Origin: Pseudoflavonifractor sp. 60
Lineage (GTDB): Bacteria; Bacillota; Clostridia; Oscillospirales; Oscillospiraceae
Length of the DNA: 51,080 nucleotides
Direction: 5' to 3'
Assembly: GCF_009911645.1 (NCBI RefSeq)
Contig: NZ_QWKI01000104.1
Location: forward strand, 1-51,080
Shown: piece after piece, positions 18,496-26,912 of the stretch
Layout: each line of letters opens with the position of its first letter
How positions within the stretch are numbered: the first letter of the stretch is position 1
The notes under the pieces: generated by a model
Told to the model about the DNA's origin: nothing
Seen by the model: the letters and a program-made list of their open reading frames with translations, nothing else
Database searches by the model: none
Translations under genes and position numbers: made by a program

Positions 18496-19470
18496 ATGGA
18501 CAACGTATTTGATATGAAGGATTTCATCGGCACCTCTCAGGGTGACAAGGAGCATATGCTGGGCAAATTCCTCTACTTCTCCCTGAGCAATCTCCTGGTG
18601 GAGAAGGAGGCCCTGGCAAAGCTCTGTGATGAGATGGACATTCCCTACACCGGCGGCAAGCGGCTTTCCGTCGCTGACGCTTTCCGTTCCGCCACCGGGG
18701 ATATCCGGGAACGGTATCCTGTTACCACGGGAAACGAGACCCACATCTACCTGGCCTACTGCCGGGACAACAAACACACGGCGGATATCCTCTCCCGGGA
18801 GCTGGTAAAGGAGACTCTGAACCAGAGGACCAACCAGTATGAGAAGCTGGCTAACATCAGCTTTGACAAGCGGGATCATATATTCCGCTGCGATAACCTG
18901 ATGATGGATGACGTGGTGGATGTGCGGGAGTGCTGTCGCCGGGCGGAGGAGCTGTTCGAGCTCTACCAGCGGTGCGCCAACCGCAAGCAGATCGAGACCA
19001 TCTGCACCAACTTCCTGCGCAGTCTTGACGCCACCAAACTAAGCATCGCTGGACATATGTACTTTGTCCCTAAGACCTACATGGAAAAGGTGGACATTTT
19101 TGAGGACTTCATCAACCTGCTGGGCGACCTCAACCGCAATAACACCCCGTTGATGGTGAACAGCTTCTACATTATCGACGACGAAAAGCAGCGGGGCAAA
19201 ATGACCGAGGAGTTCTACGCGGCAGTGAAGAAAGAAATTGCCGCATACCAGGAGCGGTGCGACTACCTGATCCAGTCCGGGAGCCAGAGTCCGGCGGTCA
19301 TGGACCGCTGGGTGCTGAAGGTCCAGGGCCTGGAGGCGAAAAAGAAGCACTATGAGCAGGTGCTCCAGCGGGAGTTGGACGGGCTGGATGATGAGTTTAA
19401 CACGCTCAAATTCCTGGCTCAGGAGCTTCAGGTGAGAGCGAACAGCATCCGATTTCAAAAGGCGGCGTAA
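18496..19470 (+). CDS. DUF6744-like protein, last gene of the cassette
   Basis: 324 residues from ATG 18496 (MDNVFDMKDFIGTSQGDKEH) behind GAGAAAGGA. The protein is helical and charged, with the stretches LFYFSLSNLL-like FLYFSLSNLLVEKEALAKL, VADAFRSATGDI and a C-terminal coiled coil (QVLQRELDGLDDEFNTLKFL). It resembles what I remember of the DUF6744 group, found in phages and integrative elements, but I hold this loosely. No enzymatic motif is evident. It closes the co-directional cassette and is followed by hairpins at 19483-19512 and 19532-19563. Confidence 0.68.
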   Translation: MDNVFDMKDFIGTSQGDKEHMLGKFLYFSLSNLLVEKEALAKLCDEMDIPYTGGKRLSVADAFRSATGDIRERYPVTTGNETHIYLAYCRDNKHTADILSRELVKETLNQRTNQYEKLANISFDKRDHIFRCDNLMMDDVVDVRECCRRAEELFELYQRCANRKQIETICTNFLRSLDATKLSIAGHMYFVPKTYMEKVDIFEDFINLLGDLNRNNTPLMVNSFYIIDDEKQRGKMTEEFYAAVKKEIAAYQERCDYLIQSGSQSPAVMDRWVLKVQGLEAKKKHYEQVLQRELDGLDDEFNTLKFLAQELQVRANSIRFQKAA

Positions 19471-19525
19471 GATATAAAGATGGGGGAAAGAATTTCAACA
19501 CGAAGTTCTTTCCCTTCATCCTGTC

Positions 19526-19563
19526 AAAAAAGAGGCCTGTCTGGTTGTTGCCAGACAGGCCTC
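19526..19563 (-). terminator. Terminator of the minus-strand ABC exporter operon (probably bidirectional)
   Basis: 13-bp perfect stem GAGGCCTGTCTGG / CCAGACAGGCCTC (19532-19563) with six A on the left, which read as six U on the minus strand, 58 bases after the ATPase stop. For the plus strand a separate imperfect hairpin (GGGAAAGAA/TTCTTTCCC) at 19483-19512 follows the cassette. Confidence 0.8.
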
Positions 19564-19620
19564 ATCATATTGTAGAGAAAATATAGGAAGGAAGGGGGGA
19601 AGGAAAATGGAAAGTGCCAA

Positions 19621-20610
19621 TCAAGCTTTGCATGTGCTTCCCTGTTGATACACCGTCCGAATGATATCGTCGATCTTCGCCTCCTCCAAGCCTACTTCTT
19701 TAATAGGTGCTGTATGGGAAATATCCTCGATCAATCGGGCGGCCGTGATCTCATCCTTGCGGAAGCGGTAAACAGAACGGGCCTCACGGACAGAGACAAG
19801 CTCCGCATGAGGGTGCGGGATGGTGACAGGGTGATAGAAATCGATGATAAGATGGCGGTAAGGGGCGATCTTGTCAATCAAATCATCCAGTGAACCGTCT
19901 TCAATAATCGCTCCCTCGTTAATGATAATGACCCGCTGGCACAGCTCTTGGATATCACCTAAATCGTGTGTAGTCAGGATAATAGTGGTTTTGCCGCGCT
20001 GGTTGATTTCCTTGATGAACTTCCGGACGGAATATTTCGCCTCCACATCCAAACCGATGGTGGGCTCGTCCAAAAACAAGACCTCTGGCGAGTGGAGCAT
20101 GGCTGCCACCAGGTCACCCCGCATTCGCTGCCCAAGGGAGAGTTGGCGCACCGGAGTGTCAATAAAGCGGTCGATTTGAAAAATCTCGTTGAGCGTTCCC
20201 AGGTTTTCAGTATAGGTTTTATCTTCGATTTGATAAATTCGTTTCAGCAGCTCAAAGGTCTCGCCCAGCCGCAGGTCCCAGTTCAACTGGCTGCGTTGTC
20301 CAAACACCACCCCCAGGTTCCGCACCACCCGTTTGCGGTCCTCCTGGGGAGATATACCATCAATCAGGATCTCGCCACTGGTGGGCCGCATGATGCCGGA
20401 GAGCATCTTCACGGTAGTGCTTTTTCCCGCGCCGTTGGGGCCTATGTAGCCTACAATGTCCCCTTTTTCAATGGAAAAAGAGATGTCATCCACCGCCCGT
20501 ACAGTTTCTGTGTTCTGTACAAAGAGGTTTTTTACCGCCCCCCGCAGGCCGCGCTCCTTTTTGATTTTTTTGTATTCCTTTACCAGATGGCTCACTTCAA
20601 TGATGTTCAT
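19621..20610 (-). CDS. ABC transporter ATPase of an ABC-2 exporter
   Basis: 329-residue ATP-binding subunit. Walker A GPNGAGKST, Q-loop region GVVFGQRSQL, signature LSLGQRMRGDL, Walker B LFLDEPTIGLD and H-loop TTHD are all present, so it should be active. The C-terminal 70 residues form a small accessory domain (IPHPHAELVSVREARSV). The GQRSQL and LSLGQRMR variants are typical of ATPases working with PF06182-type ABC-2 permeases. Its ATG overlaps the stop of the upstream kinase-like gene (ATGA). The operon order is permease, permease, kinase-like, ATPase. The transported compound is unknown; drugs, lipids or peptides are possible. Confidence 0.9.
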   Translation of the reverse strand: MNIIEVSHLVKEYKKIKKERGLRGAVKNLFVQNTETVRAVDDISFSIEKGDIVGYIGPNGAGKSTTVKMLSGIMRPTSGEILIDGISPQEDRKRVVRNLGVVFGQRSQLNWDLRLGETFELLKRIYQIEDKTYTENLGTLNEIFQIDRFIDTPVRQLSLGQRMRGDLVAAMLHSPEVLFLDEPTIGLDVEAKYSVRKFIKEINQRGKTTIILTTHDLGDIQELCQRVIIINEGAIIEDGSLDDLIDKIAPYRHLIIDFYHPVTIPHPHAELVSVREARSVYRFRKDEITAARLIEDISHTAPIKEVGLEEAKIDDIIRTVYQQGSTCKA

Positions 20611-21680
20611 GGCCGGGCCTCCATTATCCCCTCAAAATCAATGCCGCGCGTCTGCTCATTCTCGATCCAGTCCAGGATCTTTCCCACCTTCGCCGGATCG
20701 TTCTGATCCCGTTTCAGCGCATGAAGGGGACGCCACCAGAAGGGCCGCAAATACCGGTAGAGCAGCGGCGCGGCTTTCTTTTCCGCCTGGGTAAAGTGAT
20801 AGCTGTCTTTTATCAGAAGAAGGTTCTCAAGGAAGGACTGGAGCGCCTTTTCGTTGTTCTTCTCCACATAATACATGTTGTTTTCCCTCTTGTCGGGAAT
20901 ATCCTCGTCAAAATTGATCCACAGCTCCCGGAACAAAACATTCAGCGCGGTATCCCTGCCGGAAAGGTTGAAATCCAGCACGCCGGCAAAGCGCATATCA
21001 GCGTCCAGCAGAATATTGCCCGGGTTCAGATCGGCCTGAAAGACAGAGACTGGGAGTTGGCTGTACAGCCGCTCCAAAGAGCTGCGATTCGCGAGAAAGC
21101 GGGACCATATTCCCTGAAACCGTTGTGTATATTGGGGGAGCTGTTCCTCTATGCCCCCCTTGAACTCCAGGGCGCACTCCATGATTTCGTCACAGGGGTC
21201 AGAGGGGCAGAACCGCTCCAAAATACACAGACCAGAGGGAAAATCCCCGAAATCCAGTCCCGCCGAACCAACCTCGCAGAGGAACCGGAGGGCGTCGTCA
21301 TGGTAAATATACCGTCCGTTTTGCAGGATTACCCTTTCTCCAAGCTGGTCTGCCGTCTGAAATCGGGACCGCTCTTCCGCGTACACAACGCAGGCTCTGC
21401 CCTCATATTCCACGGTCTCCGCCAGATTCCCATTTTTACCGGCGATGATCTGGGGACAGTAATACCCCATAGCGCTGTAAGCCGCCGCCGTTTTCTGCCA
21501 GATCTGTACGCGGCGCGGGGAAGTAAAATCATTACAGGCAATTTTAATGACCAGTCTCTGATCCGCCCACTCCGCGAAGACCGTGCGGCGGAAATCCTCC
21601 TCCCCCCGGCTGGTGTCTTTGTATTCCCAGCTGTATGGCGGGTCCTTGTGATAAAGCTGAAATATCTCTGTAAAGTCCAT
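20607..21680 (-). CDS. Aminoglycoside phosphotransferase-fold protein within ABC operon
   Basis: 357-residue protein of the APH/choline-kinase superfamily, starting at ATG 21680 (MDFTEIFQLYHKD) with AGAGGTG upstream on the minus strand. The catalytic loop reads VFQADLNPGNILLD: the Asp and Asn of the Brenner motif are kept but the usual His is Gln; the metal-binding motif reads LDFNLSGRD in place of DFG/D. The N-lobe has a Lys candidate in LVIKIACND. I recall a clostridial subfamily with FQxDLN, so the change is probably native rather than inactivating. It lies between the second permease and the ATPase genes, so it could modify the exported compound or a wall or lipid precursor. Substrate unknown. 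Confidence 0.75.
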   Translation of the reverse strand: MDFTEIFQLYHKDPPYSWEYKDTSRGEEDFRRTVFAEWADQRLVIKIACNDFTSPRRVQIWQKTAAAYSAMGYYCPQIIAGKNGNLAETVEYEGRACVVYAEERSRFQTADQLGERVILQNGRYIYHDDALRFLCEVGSAGLDFGDFPSGLCILERFCPSDPCDEIMECALEFKGGIEEQLPQYTQRFQGIWSRFLANRSSLERLYSQLPVSVFQADLNPGNILLDADMRFAGVLDFNLSGRDTALNVLFRELWINFDEDIPDKRENNMYYVEKNNEKALQSFLENLLLIKDSYHFTQAEKKAAPLLYRYLRPFWWRPLHALKRDQNDPAKVGKILDWIENEQTRGIDFEGIMEARP

Positions 21681-21717
21681 AAAACAGATACACCTCTTTC
21701 GTGCTTTGATCGCTCTC

Positions 21718-22527
21718 CTAGCTCCCGGCACTCTCGTACCTCCCCATCCCGGCCCGGAATACCACGCAGCTCCCTGTGAACAGGAGCAGCCCCACCGCCA
21801 GGGTGACGGCTGCCATAGGCACAGGAAGGATGCCGGGTTCCGGTTCCAGAATATCCTTGACGGGCCAAAAGGTGATCCACGCCAGAGGCAGGAGGAAGGT
21901 AAACAGGGCCTGAACCCACCGGGGGTAGATGGTAAGGGGGTATATGGACACTCGCTCGAACAGTTCCCCCACCATGTCGGTGAAATTGGCGGGACTCCTG
22001 GTCCAGAAGGACATGGAGCCGCAGAACATCCACACCGCCCCCCGGATCAGCGTTCCGCCCGCCAGGGTGCAGAGGATTAGCAGAATATTGCCGCAGCTCG
22101 GGGTCAGGTGTACCTTGACACACCCGTAGACGAATACCATCAGGCCGGGGATGATGTCCGTGAAGCCGATGAGATTGAAGTCATCGAACAGAAACTGGAA
22201 AATCAGGTTCATAGGCCGCAGCAGAAACCGGTCAAACTCCCCATCAATCATCCAGTAGCCCATGCCCCAGGTCTGGATGAAGAACACCACCGCCAGGCCA
22301 TGGCTCAGCACCGACATGCCGTACAAAAACGCCAGACTTTCGTAGCCCCAGCCGCCGATGCTGCCAAACTGGTCCACCACGAACTTGATCGTGGCAAAGC
22401 CTATCACCCACTGGATGCAGTTGGCCAGCACATGGCCGATGAGCATAAAGGGGTACTCCAGCCGGGATTGGATGGACTGCCGGATGGATATAGCGGCCAC
22501 GGAGATGTAATATCTTATCGTTTTCAT
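21718..22527 (-). CDS. ABC-2 type permease (PF06182-like), second subunit
   Basis: 269-residue integral membrane protein starting MKTIRYYISVAAISIRQSIQ. It has about six hydrophobic segments (FMLIGHVLANCIQWVIGFA, LAFLYGMSVLSHGLAVVFF, IIPGLMVFVYGCV, ILLILCTLAGGTLIRGAVW, ALFTFLLPLAWITFW, LAVGLLLFTGSCVVF). The amphipathic GEFDRFLLRPMN loop is typical of the DUF990/PF06182 ABC-2 family, where permeases come in pairs. It starts four bases after its partner's stop and precedes the kinase-like gene by about 40 bases. Confidence 0.85.
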   Translation of the reverse strand: MKTIRYYISVAAISIRQSIQSRLEYPFMLIGHVLANCIQWVIGFATIKFVVDQFGSIGGWGYESLAFLYGMSVLSHGLAVVFFIQTWGMGYWMIDGEFDRFLLRPMNLIFQFLFDDFNLIGFTDIIPGLMVFVYGCVKVHLTPSCGNILLILCTLAGGTLIRGAVWMFCGSMSFWTRSPANFTDMVGELFERVSIYPLTIYPRWVQALFTFLLPLAWITFWPVKDILEPEPGILPVPMAAVTLAVGLLLFTGSCVVFRAGMGRYESAGS

Positions 22528-22531
22528 GCGC

Positions 22532-23323
22532 TCAGCCTCCTTGAATCAGTATGGCTGCCGCCATTTTCTTTTGCAGTACGTCAAACAGGACCCACAGCGC
22601 CGCGCACCAGAACAGCTGGAGCGCCGTGCGGAGCATGATCTCATCCATCGCGTACTGCCCGATGTAGATGCCCAGGGGGAGCTGGTAGATGTTCATAAAG
22701 GGCAGCGCCTCCAGCACCTGGCGAAACCCGGCGGGGAAAAACCACAGGGGAAAAATACTGCCGGAGAGCAGCTTCATGATGAAGCCCTTGGCGTTGACCA
22801 ACGGACCAAGGGTCAGCGTCTTAAAGGCGCACAGCCCCAGCAGGGCCGCCAGAATCCAGTTGATGAGGTAGCCGATGGCAAAGCTGAACAGAAACAGCAG
22901 GAGGTGAACGGCTGACGCGGGCATGGGGAACCCGAACAGGACCGTCCCCACCAGAAGCAGGGGGACGGCCTTCTGGAAGAAGGCGGCGGCGCAGTCACCT
23001 AGGTCCTCCGCCAGATAGACGCCGTAGATGTTCACCGGCTTGAGTAGATCCAGGGCCACGCTGCCCGTCCGGACGCTTCGAGCGATCCGGTTCTGGACGC
23101 CCATGGTCAGCAGGTTCCCCATGATGACGGAAATGGTGGTGTAGGTGATCATGTCCCGCTGGCTCGCGCCGGAAACCTTCTCGGCGCCACTATAGGCGGC
23201 GGCCCAGAAGCAGGACATGGCGTACATGATTAGGCACTGGATCAGAATGGTGGAGATCACGTTGAACCGGTAGGCCAGCGCAGTCTGTATTCTGATTTTT
23301 GAGACAAATAAGTAGGCATTCAT
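22532..23323 (-). CDS. ABC-2 type permease (PF06182-like), first subunit
   Basis: 263-residue membrane protein starting MNAYLFVSKIRIQTALAYRF, first gene of the exporter operon. It shares the family layout of about six membrane segments and the loop SVRTGSVALDLLKPVN, equivalent to the RPMN loop of its partner. Together they would form a heterodimeric exporter pore driven by the ATPase at 19621. A divergent promoter region lies upstream (23324-23449), shared with the GH31 gene. Confidence 0.85.
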   Translation of the reverse strand: MNAYLFVSKIRIQTALAYRFNVISTILIQCLIMYAMSCFWAAAYSGAEKVSGASQRDMITYTTISVIMGNLLTMGVQNRIARSVRTGSVALDLLKPVNIYGVYLAEDLGDCAAAFFQKAVPLLLVGTVLFGFPMPASAVHLLLFLFSFAIGYLINWILAALLGLCAFKTLTLGPLVNAKGFIMKLLSGSIFPLWFFPAGFRQVLEALPFMNIYQLPLGIYIGQYAMDEIMLRTALQLFWCAALWVLFDVLQKKMAAAILIQGG

Positions 23324-23338
23324 TTCTAGACCCCATTG

Positions 23339-23368
23339 ATATCAAAAATTTTTATTTCATGTTGTCAA
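23339..23368 (-). promoter_or_regulatory. Promoter of the ABC exporter operon
   Basis: Minus-strand TTGACA (23368-23363), 18-base spacer and TGATAT (23344-23339), just upstream of the first permease gene. Its -35 box overlaps the -35 box of the divergent GH31 promoter. Confidence 0.55.
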
Positions 23369-23390
23369 AGCCCTGCTGCTCTGTTATAGT
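23362..23390 (+). promoter_or_regulatory. Promoter of the GH31 gene
   Basis: TTGTCA (23362-23367), 17-base spacer, TATAGT (23385-23390), giving transcription from about 23397 and a leader of about 60 bases. Confidence 0.65.
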
Positions 23391-23396
23391 AAACGC

Positions 23397-23408
23397 GCAA
23401 GTACTTGC
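23397..23408. promoter_or_regulatory. Perfect 12-bp palindrome at the GH31 transcription start
   Basis: GCAAGTACTTGC begins seven bases after the -10 box, where a repressor would block initiation. The binding protein is unknown; the LacI regulator encoded at 26909 is one candidate. Confidence 0.4.
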
Positions 23409-23455
23409 AAGAAAAACTGTGACCCATTTGCGGCAGATGAAAGGAGCGCATGGCT

Positions 23456-25453
23456 ATGATTTGGAAATTCAAGTACGGGCACCCCTTTGAGACGGAGGCC
23501 GTGGCCGAACATATAAAAGAGACGGAAGAAGCCCCTCCCCTCGGAACGGTCAGCCTTCAAAACGGCTTTCGCTGGCGGTATGAGCTGGCCAAGGATGATA
23601 TCGTCTATGGGCTGGGCGAGGCAGTCAGGGGGATCAACAAGCGGGGACATCGCTACATCAGCCATGCCTCGGACGACCCGCACCATATGGAGAGTACACA
23701 GTCCCTGTACGGCGCCCACAACTTCATCGTGATAGCGGGAGAACAAAATTTTGGCCTGTTTGTGGATCATCCCGCCAAGGTCACCTTTGATATCGGCTAT
23801 ACATGTTCCGATATTTTGGAGATCAGCTGCCAGGAGGCAGATCTGTACTTCTATATGATAGATGGGGAAACACCCTATACGGTGGTGAAGCAGTTCCGGA
23901 AAATCATCGGGAGGAGCTATATTCCTCCTAAATTCGCCTTTGGATTCGGGCAAAGCCGGTGGGGCTACCGGACAAAGGAGGATTTCCGGCGGGTCGCGGA
24001 CGGATACCGCGCAAATCACATTCCCATTGATATGCTCTACATGGATATCGACTATATGCAGGATTTTAAGGATTTCACCATAAACGGAGAGGAATTTGTG
24101 GATTTCCCCGCATTTGTCAAGGAAATGAAGGAGCGAAACATCAGACTGATCCCCATTATCGACGCGGGAGTCAAGGTAGAGAAAGGTTATCCGGTCTATG
24201 AGGAGGGGGTCAAAAACGGATATTTCTGCAAAAGGGCGGACGGCAGCGATTTTGTGGCGGCGGTATGGCCGGGAGATACTCACTTTCCGGATGTCTTGAA
24301 TCCGGAGGCCAGGCGCTGGTTCGGCAGTTGCTACCGTTCCCTCATTGAACAGGGTATCGAGGGCTTCTGGAACGATATGAACGAGCCCGCAATCTTTTAT
24401 ACGCCGGAGGGGCTGGAGGCGGCATCCCGGCTGATGCGGGAATATATGGAGGATGAGACGGGCGCGGTATCCATGTTTCAGGTCCGAGAGGCGTTGACAG
24501 GGCTTCAGAATCATCAGGATTATTACAAGGCTTTCTATCATCAGGTAGACGGCCGCATGGTCCGCCATGATAAGGTACATAATCTGTTTGGCTATAATAT
24601 GACCCGGGCGGCGGACGAGGGCTTTGAGCGGATTGCTCCAGACAAGCGGTTTCTGCTGTTTTCCCGCTCCTCCTACATTGGAATGCACCGCTGCGGTGGG
24701 ATCTGGACCGGAGACAACAAGTCCTGGTGGAGCCATATCCTGCTGAATCTGCAAATGATGCCAGCTCTGAATATGTGCGGCTTTTTGTACACAGGAGCGG
24801 ATCTGGGCGGCTTTGGCGACCACACGACCCGGGACCTTCTGCTGCGCTGGCTGGCTTTCGGTGTGTTCACGCCGCTGATGCGGAATCACTCCGCCATCGA
24901 CACAAGGGAGCAGGAGTGCTATCAATTTGAGGGTGTGGAGGATTTCCGCCACATTGTGGAGGTCCGCTACCGTTTGCTGCCCTATCTTTACAGCGAATAT
25001 ATGAAAGCGGCCCTCTCGGACGATCTGTATTTCAAGCCGCTGGCCTTTGAGTATCCACGGGACACGTTCGCTCCCCGGGTGGAGGACCAGCTGATGCTGG
25101 GCGGGGAGATCATGATCACCCCCGTCTATACCCAGAACGCGAAGGGACGGTATGTCTATCTGCCGGAAGAAATGCGGTTCGTCAAGTTCATGCCCGACGG
25201 CTCCATCCATCAAGAGACGTTGTCTCCGGGGCACCACTACGTGGAAATTGCCTTGAATGAAGTGCCTCTGTTTATTCGCTCCGGGAAATGTATCCCAGTT
25301 GCCAAGGCGGCCGAATGCGTGGCGGAGCTTCAGACAGACGCCCTTGAACTGCTGGGGTATCCAGGTGCTGAATATCTGCTGTATGACGATGACGGAACGT
25401 ATAAGGACTATGATGATCCGGCAAACAGAAGGCTGTTGAAAAAAATGTCATAA
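23456..25453 (+). CDS. Glycoside hydrolase family 31 alpha-glucosidase
   Basis: 665-residue cytoplasmic GH31 enzyme, expected to release terminal alpha-linked glucose (or xylose) from oligosaccharides. An N-terminal beta-sandwich (to about 150) precedes the TIM barrel, with substrate-site IDMLYMDIDYM, nucleophile Asp307 in WNDMNEP and acid/base Asp420 in GGIWTGDNKSWW; RHCGG-like MHRCGG lies just before. The C-terminal beta domains end the protein. No signal peptide. AAGGAG at 23441-23446 sits nine bases before ATG 23456 but only three before the in-frame ATG 23450, so I prefer 23456. It is transcribed alone from a divergent promoter and ends at a convergent terminator. It probably complements the neighbouring sucrose/fructan genes by handling imported alpha-glucosides. 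Confidence 0.9.
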   Translation: MIWKFKYGHPFETEAVAEHIKETEEAPPLGTVSLQNGFRWRYELAKDDIVYGLGEAVRGINKRGHRYISHASDDPHHMESTQSLYGAHNFIVIAGEQNFGLFVDHPAKVTFDIGYTCSDILEISCQEADLYFYMIDGETPYTVVKQFRKIIGRSYIPPKFAFGFGQSRWGYRTKEDFRRVADGYRANHIPIDMLYMDIDYMQDFKDFTINGEEFVDFPAFVKEMKERNIRLIPIIDAGVKVEKGYPVYEEGVKNGYFCKRADGSDFVAAVWPGDTHFPDVLNPEARRWFGSCYRSLIEQGIEGFWNDMNEPAIFYTPEGLEAASRLMREYMEDETGAVSMFQVREALTGLQNHQDYYKAFYHQVDGRMVRHDKVHNLFGYNMTRAADEGFERIAPDKRFLLFSRSSYIGMHRCGGIWTGDNKSWWSHILLNLQMMPALNMCGFLYTGADLGGFGDHTTRDLLLRWLAFGVFTPLMRNHSAIDTREQECYQFEGVEDFRHIVEVRYRLLPYLYSEYMKAALSDDLYFKPLAFEYPRDTFAPRVEDQLMLGGEIMITPVYTQNAKGRYVYLPEEMRFVKFMPDGSIHQETLSPGHHYVEIALNEVPLFIRSGKCIPVAKAAECVAELQTDALELLGYPGAEYLLYDDDGTYKDYDDPANRRLLKKMS

Positions 25454-25471
25454 AAAGGGCTGCTCCGATCA

Positions 25472-25507
25472 GAGCGGGACAAGCGGATCTCACCGCCTGT
25501 CCCGCTC
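25472..25507. terminator. Convergent terminator between the GH31 and lacI operons
   Basis: Stem GAGCGGGACA-a-GCGG / CCGC-c-TGTCCCGCTC with loop ATCTCA lies between two converging genes. Flanking T/A runs are poor (TAAAAAGGG left, CCCGTTTG right), so strength is uncertain. Confidence 0.6.
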
Positions 25508-25521
25508 CCCGTTTGGGCAGA

Positions 25522-26253
25522 TTACGATGCCAAATACGCAATATACTGGACAATGGCGGGAAGCCGGGGGCTGTTGCCCACCACGCCCAGATATACAGGC
25601 TCCGAGAAGCCGGCACCCTGAAACAGGGGGAACTGGGAGAGGTCGAGCCCGTTTACGACCTCCTCCGTCACCGCCCTGTACTGCTCCGCCTGGTTGAGGG
25701 TGTATTCAATGGAGTTGTCCTCCAGGATCACTGTGTTCACGGCCAGGTGAGGCTCCAGACGGCGGTACAGGGCGCCGTCCGAAGTGAGCAGGCCGGACAG
25801 GTCAAGGAGATAGCCCCTCTGGGAAAAAATATCATACCCCTCCTGGTTCATCAGGACGACGTCCATCTGCTCCGCATTGATGGCGGCCATGAGCTTCAGG
25901 CTGGATGCGTACTGATATTCGTGGTCCTCGGGAGCGGGGTCGTCCGACAAATAGAGCCCCCGGGACAGGTCGATCTCAGCCCGTTTGGGATCGGCCCCGC
26001 TGGTGGAGAGAAATCCCCCGGTCAGCCGGGCTTCCAGCTCATCCCCAACAGAAATATTGATGTGGGCCGTGTACAAAATAACTTCTTTTTTTGTGATTTG
26101 CCGGTACGCCGCGGAGCATACCAGATACAGTGCGATAAGACCTAGCAGGATCGGAAGCTTAAAGTAGGTAAAGATATACTCCGTTTTGCCAGCCAGGCTC
26201 ATTTTTTGAAAGGCCGCCCTCCGGGCGGCCGTTTCCTCTTTTGTCAGACTCAT
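25522..26253 (-). CDS. Membrane-anchored, solute-binding-protein-like protein
   Basis: 243 residues from MSLTKEETAARRAAFQKMSL, with a short cytoplasmic N-terminus, one membrane segment (LPILLGLIALYLVCSAAY, about 34-51) and an external domain of about 190 residues. The external part contains SSLKLMAAINAEQMDVVLMN followed by GYDIFSQRGYLLDLSGLL, the pattern of family 1 sugar-binding proteins (aAGdaPDvv..d...l...G.L.dL), but it is half their size. It overlaps the YesL gene stop by four bases and belongs to the lacI operon. It may sense or help capture the sugar. The assignment of a binding fold is an inference. Confidence 0.65.
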   Translation of the reverse strand: MSLTKEETAARRAAFQKMSLAGKTEYIFTYFKLPILLGLIALYLVCSAAYRQITKKEVILYTAHINISVGDELEARLTGGFLSTSGADPKRAEIDLSRGLYLSDDPAPEDHEYQYASSLKLMAAINAEQMDVVLMNQEGYDIFSQRGYLLDLSGLLTSDGALYRRLEPHLAVNTVILEDNSIEYTLNQAEQYRAVTEEVVNGLDLSQFPLFQGAGFSEPVYLGVVGNSPRLPAIVQYIAYLAS

Positions 26254-26912
26254 ATGTCCCCACCAGCCTCCGGGGCGCCCTCCTCCTCCGGGTCATAGGC
26301 GCAGGCGCGCAGCACGTTGTTCATCAGATAGGCGCTGAGCAGGGCGCACAGGCCCTCGCCGAAGATGATCAGCGGGGTAAATACGCTGACCACCAGAAAG
26401 AACATGGCAAAATGTACCGCGAACACCAGAATGGTGCAGAAGAGATAGTGGGTCCCAATGAAAAAGGAATTTTTCAGCATGGCCCAGTTGGTGTTGGAGA
26501 CGCTGGCCACCAGTGGAAAGACAAACAGCAAAATGATGGTGTAAGCCACCGCCGCGGCGATCACCAGGGCCAGGATCAAGGTCCACAGAACGGCGGCGGC
26601 GCCGGTGGAGGAGGCGCGGAGATGGTACACGATGTATCCGTCGCTGGCCAGCAGCCCGCCAATGGCCAGCAGGATCAGCCACAGGACGGTGGACTGGCGG
26701 AAATTTTCCCGGAAGGAGCGGAAGAACATGCGGGTCAAGGCGTGGTCCTCCCCCCGGACGATTTTCAGGGAGGTGTAGTACAGCGCCGTGGTGGACGCCC
26801 CAATGGTAACGATGGGGATGCAGCAGAGGAACCAGAGGATATTCAGGCAGCAGCTGTAGCACAGCTTCATCATCAGCTGGCCAAAGGGACTGTCGTAGGA
26901 AAGAAATTTCAT
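26250..26912 (-). CDS. YesL family (DUF624) membrane protein
   Basis: 220-residue integral membrane protein with five or so hydrophobic segments (LMMKLCYSCCLNILWFLCCI, LWLILLAIGGLLAS, VLWTLILALVIAAAVAYTII, YLFCTILVFAVHFAMFFLV, LIIFGEGLCALLSAYLM). The opening PFGQLMMKLCYSCCLNILW and GASTTALYYTSLKIVRGED are diagnostic for YesL/DUF624, proteins constantly found beside carbohydrate ABC transporter genes in Firmicutes. The molecular role is unknown. It sits between the lacI gene and a membrane-anchored binding-like gene, with four-base overlaps on both sides. Confidence 0.88.
   Translation of the reverse strand: MKFLSYDSPFGQLMMKLCYSCCLNILWFLCCIPIVTIGASTTALYYTSLKIVRGEDHALTRMFFRSFRENFRQSTVLWLILLAIGGLLASDGYIVYHLRASSTGAAAVLWTLILALVIAAAVAYTIILLFVFPLVASVSNTNWAMLKNSFFIGTHYLFCTILVFAVHFAMFFLVVSVFTPLIIFGEGLCALLSAYLMNNVLRACAYDPEEEGAPEAGGDI

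Noticed and set aside
23384-25237. Minus-strand open frame of about 617 codons
   Set aside because: Antisense shadow of the GH31 gene, whose catalytic motifs are unambiguous on the plus strand.
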